A stretch of DNA of 64,000 nucleotides from Crotophaga sulcirostris (Eukaryota; Chordata; Aves; Cuculiformes; Crotophagidae). Both the position numbers and the translations under genes were made by a program. This document shows, piece by piece, positions 39,501 to 51,500 of this stretch. Location of the stretch: the NCBI GenBank assembly GCA_013397455.1, contig VYZB01000078.1, positions 231,725 to 295,724 on the forward strand. Reading direction: 5' to 3'. Within the stretch, counting starts at the first letter, position 1. The number at the start of each line of letters is the position of its first letter. The notes below the pieces were generated by a model. That model had not been told where the DNA came from. It worked only from the letters and a program-made list of their open reading frames with translations, and searched no databases.

Positions 39501-42500
39501 TAGAGCAATGCATTTTGGAAGGAAGTGTTGTTCATTTGAAATTTCTTCCTTAAATTGTACTGTCTACATCGATATTATTCTTCAGCAAGTCTGGTTTGGT
39601 TTCCCACTAAAAAGCCCTTACAGGATAGAGACTAACGCTCCATCCTCTATCTCCATGGCCATGTTCTACGTGTTTGACTATAAAACAGACATGGTGTGCT
39701 TTGCTAGTTTGTGGATCATACTAAATTTGAGCAGGTGGAAGGGTTTTAAGAACTTGTACTAGAGTCTTTCCCATGGAGCCCCCACTTTGGTTCTTGGTTG
39801 TGTTCCTCATCACTGTCACAGTCAGCCTTGTCTGTTTCCCAGAACAGGGAGCAGCTGAGGGTATCTTTAGTATCTTTATCAATGATCTGGACGAGGGGAC
39901 TGAGTGTACCCTTAATAAGTTTGTAGATGACATTAAGCTGGGTGGACGTGTTGATCTGCATGAGGTTAGGGAGGCTCTGCAGAGAGATCTGGACAGGCTG
40001 GGTCGACAGGTTGAAACCAATGGGATGAGGTTTAACAAGACCAAGTGCCAAGTCCTGCACTTGGGACACAACAACCCCATGCAGCGTTACAGACTTGGGG
40101 AAGATTGGCTGGAGAGCTGCCTGTCAGAGAAGGACCTGGGGGTGTTGATTGACAACTGGCTGAATATGAGCCAACAGGTGGCCAAGAAAGCCAATGGCAT
40201 CTTGGCCTGTATCAGAAACAGCATGGCCAGCAGGAGCAGGGCAGTGATTGTGCCCCTGTGCTCAGCACTGGTGAGGCCACACCTCGAGTGCTGTGTGCAG
40301 TTCTGGGCCACTCACTACCAGAAGGACATTGAGGTGCTGGAGCGTGTCCAGAGAAGGGCAACGAGGCTGGCGAAGGGGCTGGAGAACAAGTCTTACGAGG
40401 AGCGGCTGAGGGAACAGGGGCTGTTTAGCTTGGAGAAGAGGAGGCTGAGGGGAGACCTCATCCCTGTCTACAACTGCCTGAAAGGAGGTTGTAGCGAGGT
40501 GGGTGTTGGTCTCTTCTCCCAAGTGACAGGTGACAGGATGAGGGGAAATGGCCATAAGTTGTGCCAGGGGAGGTTCAGATTAGACATCAGGAAAAATTTC
40601 TTTAATGAAAGGTTGGTCAGGCACTGGGCACAGCTGCCCAGGGAGGTCGTTGAATCACGATCCCTGGAGGTGTTTAAAAGACAGGTAGATGAGCTCCTCA
40701 GGGACATGGTTTAGTAATTAGACATGTATGGTTGGACCCAATGATCTCACAGGTCTTTTCCAACTGGATGACTCTATGATTTTATGATTCTATGTATAGA
40801 AAAAAGAAGAGGTCTTTGGGTGCTTCTACTAGCTGCATAGAAAATTTGATCAAAAGCCTTAACTGTGTCCTTCGAATTTACTGTGAGTAGTTCAAAGGCA
40901 CATATTACTGGGGTATCTAGAACTGACAAGAGATTTTTTTTTTTCTATTTAAAATACAGATAATTAAGAAGTTTATTTCAACATTTAAAAAAAAAATCTA
41001 TTTTCATGCCAAGTGAAAAATCTGACAGAATTAAACTAAAAGTTAAAAATTGACACTTACTGGATGAATTTCTATTAATTTGTGCCTGAAACAGGAAAAA
41101 AAAAAGTTAGGAATAAATTATTTTATCAGCTGTCAAATAGAACACTTAACAGTCACAGGGTTCTTATTGGCACTCAACCTTCTATGAGATAATTTGCTTT
41201 CAATATCACGCAAAATATTCTGAGCTTGCAGAAGACCAGAACACAAGCCAATACAGAGCAATCACTGCACTCGTGCCACACCAGTAAGAGAAGGCTAGAA
41301 TGAGCAATGAGCACTGTAAAGCTGGCAAAGCGAGTAGTATTACTGAATTCCTTTACAGGCTAGGGCAGTAAAATTAAACAGCTTATATGTCACATGGTAT
41401 ATATGAAAATAAACATTTCTGAGGCTTTCCCTATAACTCCCCCACATACTACACTTACTTGGATTTAATCTAAAAATGTGAATAAAAAACCATTCTGTAC
41501 TTACAGGACTGTGTCTCTGCTTTCGGGGGNNNNNNNNNNNNNNNNNNNNAAAAATAATTTTAATATGTTATCCACAATATTTTCCTTATAATCAGAGCTC
41601 TTCTGAGGCTGTGGATTGGTAGAATACATACAACAAAGCTGCACAGTGGAAGTTACATGTATCCATATTAAATGATGTTTTAAAAGTCTGGATATTGTCA
41701 AATACTAATTAGTAAATGATGTTAAAAGCTATGCTCAGCTGACTCCACAAAGTATTCAAATATCTTGTGGTGGCAACAGTGGAAAGGTAAGGAGTGAGCA
41801 CTCCCAAGACTCAAAGGAAAATTAAAATCTAAGAAGGGAGAATTACTTAATGTTACACTGCAATAAGGTGCACCAAAGATGACCCTAGTGCACAAGAAAA
41901 AAAGAATCATTGAACTTGAACCTACAATAAACTCTGAACAGTAAAACATATTTTTACACTAGTGAGTATTTACCACTTTGTCTTCTACACTTTAAAAATA
42001 CAAGGAAGAAAATAACTTACCGATATTCCTGGAGAAAGAGAAATGTTTCCGATAGACAATTTTAACTCATCCAATGAAGGCATGGTATATTGAGAACTAT
42101 TATTTGGCTGCACAGGTTTTATTTCTACATGGAACCTCCTGGGTTCTTCATCCTCAGAGTCAGAATCACTGGATGAATAGAAATGGTTGTCTTTGGTATG
42201 TTTTCCTCAGTTAAGGCAGCAATACTTCAAATTCATCTGCCTAATCCACTTTGTAACTACTCTCTACAAAATGATCATATTAAGAGAACACGACAAATAA
42301 ATAGCGGCTCTTAAGCTCTTTATGCACTTCTATAGAAACTTCAAATATATGCCCAAAATTCATGCCTCAGAATTAAAATTTAGGTTTTATATTCCATTCA
42401 TCTTCATAATGATATTATGTTCTAAAAGGTGCTATGTCATAAAAGTGCTGTATATACCTGGTGAAGACACCAGGATAAAAGAAAGATTCTACACTAGCAA

Positions 42501-45500
42501 CACTTCTGCATGTTAAACTTATCATTTGTACAACTCAGCTAGGGATTCTAATGCACTTATGAAAAATGTACAAATCCTTTTAAACCAAGTGAAGGAATGC
42601 CCTCGCCCTTTTAGTTAGCAGTGAAATGCCCATGATACCTGTACCAAGCATTAACAGCAGAGGAAGCAGCAGCAGCAGCAGTCGCCACCCTTACTTGCCA
42701 TTTTTGCAGAGTGGCACTGACAATTTTGCAAGAAAGAACGTCAGTTACACAGAAGTCTTCACAGTAAACTGAACAGCATCAGCTGCTTAAAACACTGTCA
42801 TCCTTGGCACAAAAGGAATCACAACGACAACTCAGTCCTTGAAAGCAGCAAAATACACAGACTAATTTAGTCTTGGTTCTTTATACGCACAGAATCTTCA
42901 ATGAACGAAAGCTCTGAAAGGTTTATGCTAAGTCTTAAAAGATGCATTTGTTTTGACAAGAAAGAATTTGAAAATTTTCCTCTACTTAAAGTTTCTTACC
43001 ACCTAGGGTGGAGTATACATGTGCTATACCTTGCTTCTGTTTTTTTCACTTGGAAATATGCCAACCATTCGAAAGAAATCTCTTCAAACTATTCCCTGAC
43101 AGAGATTAAACCCCTGAAGCCTAAAGACATTCCAAATCCATTTCAACTGGAAGAATCTGTGGGTCCTGGGGAAGAAAAAGTCGAATGTCTTCATCTTACA
43201 GGCCACCTGCCTAAAATGGACTATATTTGGAAAAGAAAATTTTAAAGACAAAGTGTTTTTCACTTCTTGTCTTGAAGATCTCTTGCCTTGAAATTTGAAA
43301 CTTGGTGATAACTTTCATTTCCTACAAATCAGGCAGCTCACGTAAAGTACTTTTCCAACACTGAAGACTGGACTTACTAAGACTGACTGCCGTTACAGCA
43401 AAGTAATGTCCTCCAACAAATCATCTTATGAGTCCCCATTAACAGAATAAATATCCACTCTTGGATGCTAAGGGAGGAAAAGAGGAAAGGAACTGATGAG
43501 CTTCTGAAAATTCAGGAAGCTAAAGAACTACCAGTTGACAAGGTCTGAAAATCACTGAGCTTTCCCAGTGGATATATGGTCTTTTCTATTGTTTCATGAC
43601 AAAAGGGGTATTGGAGAAAGAGGATACCCAGGTGAATAATTTACAAAGCATGAATGTTATTCACTTCTCTCTCCATTTCATAAACGCAAAGTTTAAAAAA
43701 ATTGTCATCCCCTACCTAAATTGCATAGAAATTTTTCACTTTTGTACCAATTTTATATATAGGAGATAGCATGAACTGCCTTTATCAATATAGGAGTTTT
43801 CACTTGGGACAACAAAAGCATAATCTGCAAAGACGACAAAAACAGAAACAATGAGGATGCACTGGCCTACTTCAGGTGCTTTTAACTGCTTAAAAGTTTT
43901 CACAATTTAAGGTAATTGCAAAGTGTAAGTTTACTTTTACTATAAGTTTGCCTTGTATCTGTAGTATTCAGAAAAAACAGTGAATACATTTCCAAAAATG
44001 AGCTATCTTGCTAACATATTAGGCTTGCTTAGCTCTAGAGCAGTTAATCTCAGCACTTAAGTAAAGCTACCCTCTATTTCTAACAGGAGGAAAAAAATAA
44101 GACAACAATCTTTTCCTTCAAAGGAAGAATAAAGAAAATTACAAGTCTCCATAAGAAATGGCTCATAACAAAAAATCTATTCTGCATATCAAAGCTATTA
44201 TTAACAAGACAATAAAAGCTAGAAGTGCTAATTAGAAACAGCATGTGGTGTAATGACTTCATTAAGTAAGAGAAAGTCTATTTCTAGACTGCTGGAGTTC
44301 CCAAACTTTTAATGGTGTTATAAAAACATGGAAGGGTGAATATATAGAATGGATAACCATTCTGAGTGCTTAAAAAAATTTAGAAACTTTACAAACTATC
44401 TGAAGGCTTATCAAGGAGAAAGATCCACATGATCACCATAAAGCTTTGGTTTAGGATATTTTTTGTTTTATTTCGGTTTATTACTGTCAGACAAAAAGTT
44501 CTCATGATATCTGATCTAATCTTTAACATTTGCACACACACCAAACCTAAGATAGACAAAATTTTGTACATTTTGCAAAAGCTACCAACGTTAAGAATCC
44601 AAAGTTGCAACATAAGCATGAATGTCATTCCTCTTCCTTTACTTAACACTTTAATCAGTACTTCCTCTCTCCAAAGAACACTAATAACATCAAATAACTT
44701 GGCACATTAATAGTAAAAAGGATATCCTGTGTTGCTTCTGGTTTAATGCTGTATCCTTCTTCATCGACATCATGAATGTTCTAAAAAAAACCAAACCCAA
44801 CAAAAATTGTTATATTGTCAAATAACTAAAAAAATATGTTATTGTATCACACTGAATTTTATATCATTGCCAAATTAAAATTTGATTATGACAGCTCATT
44901 AAAGTAATTGTTATTCACCACTAATTATTACAGTCACCTCAAATTATGCTCTGTAGTTCAGAAGTAGTGACCGAAACCTCTGGAACAGAATACAACAAAA
45001 TAACTTCCAAATTTCCTGTGAAAACTGGCAAGTTTGAATACAACTTATTTTACAGGTACTCTATCAAAAAGGTCAGAAACAAACAGAAGCATTTTAGCTT
45101 TACTACTTAGTGTTAAATAAGCCTACAAGTCTCTCAGCTCCCGATTCCCAATTTCTATTTCAAATTCTCTCAGCTAAGCCACTGGTGGTGCAGGAGCAAA
45201 ACCTTTCCTAAGTACTAGTCAATACTTCAGTATGCGAGTAAAAGCATTCCAGGTTACACAGGTTGCAACTTCCTCCCCCCCNAAGGCTGCAAGAAAAGAA
45301 TATCAATATTAATTAAAAGGCATGGATCAAGAATAAATAAAAGTGTTCAAAATTGCATTCCAAAGTTTTTGTTTACACATCTCCAAGCACCTTCTTGGAC
45401 TTTCAAAGCTAATAGCCATCTGTGAGCTTCATACTAGTTCTGTTTTTCAGTTCTCTCAGGCAATCAACTATAAATTGAAGAGAATTATGTTAAAATAATT

Positions 45501-48500
45501 TAGAACTCTTAGCTAAGCACTCATTTTCCTAAAAAAAGCTGTAACAAGTCTGTAAAATAATAATCTAAATTTTAGAACTGTGCAAAAAACTATACATAAG
45601 TGTGTATATAAAGGGAAAAACTTGGATATACAAACAATTTCTACATTCAAAACAGAAAAAGCCCGTTGATGACTTCATATGCACAATTCGTCTGTGCAAA
45701 CTGCCGAGATACTACAGTAAGTTTATTACAAAAAAACCAAAACCCACACAGCTTCAAAATGTAGTGATTTCACCAGCTATAACTCTTATAAAAAAGACAA
45801 GATTCAAATAAAAAACTGTTCTATTCTAACTTAGGAGTTTATCCTACTAGAAAGAGGGTGGCAGTTTGACTAATAAAGATATATATGGTATGGCCAAAAT
45901 ATACCTTGCTGATATAAGTCACAAGATAGAATACAATGTATTGTACTGAAGTCTTCAAGTGGACTAACAAGCAATCTCCTGACTTCACCTAAAATTTGAT
46001 TTCAATTTTAAAGAGATATTCACCTTGCAAAGCTTTTTAATTACAGAGGAAGATAAACATGAAAACGTGGTCGCCCATTTATTCCTTTTATAGATATCAC
46101 AAACAGGATGTCTGATATTTTACTAAAAAGGATTTTCCTCTGTACAGCTCTCTAAATCTAGCACTTCTGAACTAAACTGAATGACATTAAATACAGCTCA
46201 AACTTTCTGCTAAAAGGTGTAGGAAATACAGTCCGGTATAGGAGATGTAATACTGTAACCAATTAAACAGTGCATCAAACTACAGCCAAAAAATAAACTT
46301 TAAGCTCAAATCTTAAAATATGGAACACATAGAAGCAATTTCTTGAAAAACTTTGAAGACCAGAACTTTACTACTATTTGATTAAAAAAAAAAAAAGAAA
46401 AAAAAAGAGAAATAACTGAATAAATAAAAAGCAATAAGAGTAGGATCACACGGTCCAGTACCTTAGCTCTACTTGCTCAGATCAGGGTTCTTAGCTACGC
46501 TTGACCTCAGGTCGACCTTGTTTATATATCAAAATACACTAATGGAACTTGACATCAGAGTAAACAGAACAAAAACATATAGCTAGAGGGTAGGTACATT
46601 TTCCTACAATACTAAAACTTCTGAATTCTGAAATTATTTTAGTTATCCTATGAGGCCATTTTCAATAGATCAGGATCTTTCATGGTTAAGATAAACTGAA
46701 AACCAACAAAAATCTCTAAATATACAACATTTAGTCTTTCCTCCAGCTGGGTCATACATGTAAAGGATATTATTATTAGGCACACACAGCATGAAAAATA
46801 CAGCTGGCAAATCTAACTATTTTGGTATGAAATTGTGAAAGAACTTAGTTTGCAGTAATTATTTTCATTGTATTATTTTTAATTTACTGAATAATCTCTA
46901 GGATAAAGTAAGCCCATAGAAAGCACTAAAATCTTAAAGTTCTTAAAATATTAAAGGTCTTTCTTAGTATTTTTGTGTTAATTATTTCTGCAGTCAATGG
47001 AAACGTGAACTTCCTTAGAAAAAGGTTTCCACATTCTCAGAGGTTCTGTTAAGCAATTAGACATATAGCTAGGAAAACCCCACAGTTTTCCCTGTGTCTG
47101 GAGATGCAATACACCACAATACTAATTAGGTTATCATATAGTTTTAAATGTACATTAAAAATTTAGTGTTTGTAACTCTGCCCTTGCCTTGGTATGTACT
47201 ATGAACTTTCTGGGGTGAATAATTTTTTAAAGAAATAAAACTTAATGACACGATAAATAACAAACCTAAAGTACCTATACAAAAAGCATGTGGACTGAGC
47301 ACTCTATTACCAAAACTTAGAGTTTTGGTCAATACTCTGACTTGTATTATATATTATATATAACACTGTTTATTATATATAACAGTGTTACCATGTCATT
47401 AGTCCCTCTGGGCTACATACAAAGGACAGGAGAGGAATATCTGGAGCATACTGCAATCCAGCTACTTCATCTGGCACCTCCTCAGCAAGGGTAGCATTGC
47501 ATACAGGTTGGTCATTGATAAAGAAGCAAAGAATCTTCACTACACTTCAGCATGGTTTCTGACTGTTTTCTCTTCTGCAATAACTACAGTGGTTAAGAGA
47601 GCTCTTTATCAAGTTCTCCTCAGATTATGCTTCAAGACACAACTCAGCTAAACAGCTCACTTTTATGTTTTCTGCCAGATGAACTTTCTAACATTTTACT
47701 GAACTTGACTGACTTCCTGTAATCCAGATAAGCATCAAAGCAAACTCAAAGTAAGCAGTTGAAACTTTTAGCCTGGAACAAGAGAAGAAAGAGTCAAAGA
47801 ACCTCTCTACTTTTGATATACTTGAGATGTAAAATTGACTCAGGTATATCCTCAGGTTAAGACAGAGGTATTGTATATTATCAGCCTCCTCTCCTTAGGG
47901 TGCACTTATTAATCCAAAAGACGTGAAAGAAGAGAACAACCAATCAGTTTCCTCTACTGCCAGAGATGCTGAAAGAAAAATACTCAAAGTGCTTCTGTCT
48001 TGTGATATGACTACAAAGCCTCATAGCCTGTATCAATGGCAGCTATTTAAAATATGCTAGAAATAAGCATTATAAAATGCAAATAAAAGAAAAACATTTG
48101 AATTTCACTAAATATAAGGTTACATTTGTGTGTCACTAATTAGAGTCTGATGGTTCCAAATTCAATCAGTCCCCAGCAATAAAATGGTATATAATTCTAC
48201 ACAACCATAATTATGCTATACTCATATGTAAAGAGGTTAATGAAAAGGTTTGGATGCCTTAATATATTTGCTCGCATTCCACTTGCTTATGAGAAAAAGG
48301 TTCAGCATTATGTTCTGTGCATCTGTGGCTCCCTTCTTAATTACTTTGGAACTTACAGGACAATTTCAAATGGATTTGACAGACAGAACAGAGGACTCAA
48401 AGATAATTACATTACTACAGTCTTCATGAAAATAGGCAGTCAAGTAGAAGAAAGAGATCGGCAAGTATCCCAGCCAAGGGAAGGGTTGTGATTCAAATTC

Positions 48501-51500
48501 AGTTCTTACTGGACACAAGTGAAATCTTGTAAATGCTTCCCCAAAAGAAAAGTTTCTACTAGAGCTCTTATCTTCCTATAGATTGTACCTAGAGTCATGG
48601 CAAACCCATGGGAAACAAGACAATTAGTTCTGCCTTTAGAAAAACTTCCTAGGTAATAAACACATATAAAGCCAGACTTCAGTTACTATCTCTTTCTAGT
48701 GAACACAGAGATAACCCTCTACTTTTCTTAATTATCAAGGTTTCACTTAATGAAAGTTACATGTGTAGATTGACATATAACAACAAAGGAATTTAAAATC
48801 TTATTACATGCTGTAATCTACATTTAAACAGAGACTGCTTATTGAAGTGGCCAACCTTTTTTACAGTTCACAGCTGTCTTCCTACTCATGAGCAAATAAA
48901 AACCTGTGATGGCAGCTACAAAAAAATATTGATAGCAAATAATAATTTATTGAAATGCATCAGAACTACATTTTCCAACGCATATAAAATTGTAGCTACA
49001 AAAAAGATAAGTATAAGCAGTTGGCTAGCCACAGCTACATCTAAGAACTTTCGTTTTGGTACAAAAGACATTTTTAGGACCACCTCACTGCTTTGTATTC
49101 TGGAAACAGAGAATACAAGTTTGAATATAATACATTATATATTTTGGTCTACAAAGAAGGCCCTAATATTACTGAAGTCAGTTCTTTTGGATCCTTAACT
49201 TCTAAAATTTCAATATATTTACTGCGGTGTTTACAGTTATTAATAACTGTAATTAACTCTTACATTCCTTTCACACAATTATAACTCTTGACAAATAAAC
49301 AAAATCTATCTTTAAAAAAATAAAAAGTAATATAAAAGTAATATAAAAGTCAGACACTGATTTTCTGTGAGTGACCAAAGTGGACCAGCATTATAATTGG
49401 CACACTTTAAAGTGTGCTCTAAGTTGAATTTTCTCAGGGCTGGTCCTCAGTATTTTCTAGCAATCAAACACAAATTATTTTTGTTTTAATTTTTTAGGGT
49501 CAAGTTAAATTTAGGTTTAAGTTCAACTTCTTGAAATGTGCAATTTATTGCAAAGATACATACAAAACCAATCTTCATAGAGATACCAGTATAGATGACT
49601 ATAATTATTTAGATCGATTTTGGAAAATTAAACGGAAAGGAAATCTTAAAGTAAAAGACAAGACTACTAAAAAACATTTGAAATTGGACCTTCCAGAAGA
49701 GGACAGTAACATTAAAATGTAAAAGCCCTCCGGGGTGCTTGTTAGTAAGGGGTGAAATTAATCTCATCTATTGTATGCTGCATCATTTTTCATGAGAATG
49801 ACATAATGGCTTTTGCTATTAAAATATTCTACCATTCAGAATAATATTGTTGCTTGTAAAAACCAAGAAGAAATAACAGGTCAAATTTTAAATCTCCAGT
49901 GTATTAATGAAATGTTGTGCATAAAAAAAGAGAATGCAATGAAACTACCAGTTTTGTTCTTAAGACACTATGAGAGTTTAGTCTTTTTAAAAATCAAATA
50001 CAAATTATATCTAGACAAAACAATTAACTTAGATTATCATATAGTGTGTCTCATGCAGCTAGAAAGAAAGTGAGATACATTTACAGTTGAATTTTTTTAA
50101 CTAATTATTATTTTTAAATGTAGAGACTAAAATAAGCAAAGAAGAAAATAAACATTGCAAGTCAAACCTAGTTGTGGTTCACTCCAGTGACTCAACCTGA
50201 ACTGTCAAAAGATATTATTTCCACGAAAAGCCTGATAATTACAAGGATAGTTCTAAAGTTACTTTACTTTAAATGTACCCAAGAAAAGAAATTCACTCTA
50301 AATCAAGATGACTTTGCACAGGATAATCCAGTTGTCTTGCTGATGCTTGTAAGGCTGCTCTTACACATATAGCTTAATCATGCAGCAACACTTACTCTTC
50401 CTTACTTAGAAGGATGGTTTTATTAGATATTTTAAACCAAATTTCTCAAAAAGTTTTAATATTATTCACTAAAACTCCCAGATATGAAATACAAAGGAGA
50501 AAATGCACAACACAGATGAAATTGGAAACTTAAATTGTTTAAAATAATTGGCATCTAAATAAATTAACTGAAAAACAAATCAGTCTAGAGAAAATCAATT
50601 AACTTATTCTGTAAATCATTTCCTCCTATAGCTATAGTGATCTGCAATCTCTCCTATATATAGTTCACGACAACATACATGTTCAAATAAAAAGTCTCAA
50701 TTAAGCAAATAAAGCATTAACAAACCAGTTAAACTTGAAACTGTCACTTACTTGAATTGAATAAATAAAATTGTAAATCTATCAGAGATCAAACTGACAG
50801 CAACAAAAAACAGGCCATTAAAAAGGCATCTAGAGTTATCACATTTAAACCTATTCTTTAAAAAGCATATTCCTACATTCTGTTGCCACTGACGAAACAG
50901 AATCCCATCGATACTAGAAGAGTTCTCAAAGCAAACAGTAGTAAGCAGAGGAATATGATGATGCCAAGTTGGGTCCACAATAAACTGAACTTTTTTCTTA
51001 CTTTGAACCTAGTATCCAAGCAACTTAAACCATTAACTTGAAAAACACAGGTAGCAAATACTTGCTCTAAAACCACCTTATTTAAAACCTAAAATTATTA
51101 GGAAATAAAAGTGTATTCCTCATGCATATTTGTAAATACTGCTAAAGATTACATAGTGAGCAAAATTAACACTTTAATTATGTTATCAAAACACTAAATC
51201 TTCTATGAGTTAAATAATCCATGGCAGGGACTGTATATAAGTTAAGTTTCATGAGATTGTAGCGCATGACAATATTAGCAAATGCATTTGTTTCAGAAAT
51301 AAGTCTACTTACAACTGAGTCTGCATCAGGACACTCCCTATGAAAAACATAAAGAAAATATACAATTATAAAATGCAATAATTATTTTATCCATACAGTT
51401 CTGGTACTTTCTTTAGTATTTTCAATTAATGTGAAACATTGCATTTGATCCTTTTGCCTCTCAAACTCTGTGACAATTTTCAATATAAATAATCCACATT

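Larger units (their letters stand above)
44781..51312. other. FCHO2: Largest fully contained FCHO2 intron
   Basis: The intron between exons C and D is 6532 bases and AT-rich. It contains an A-rich run (46383-46409), a perfect 10-base inverted repeat (47361-47390), one undetermined base at 45282, and no mobile element or second gene that I can recognise. Confidence 0.7.

Noticed and set aside
42666..42683. Short CAG triplet run, considered as a coding polyglutamine or polyserine tract.
   Set aside because: It lies in an intron, has only about five units and is not in any supported exon.
49531..49722. Lys-rich 63-codon plus-strand frame.
   Set aside because: AT-rich intron sequence easily gives Lys/Asn/Asp-rich frames; no start context, family or splice structure.
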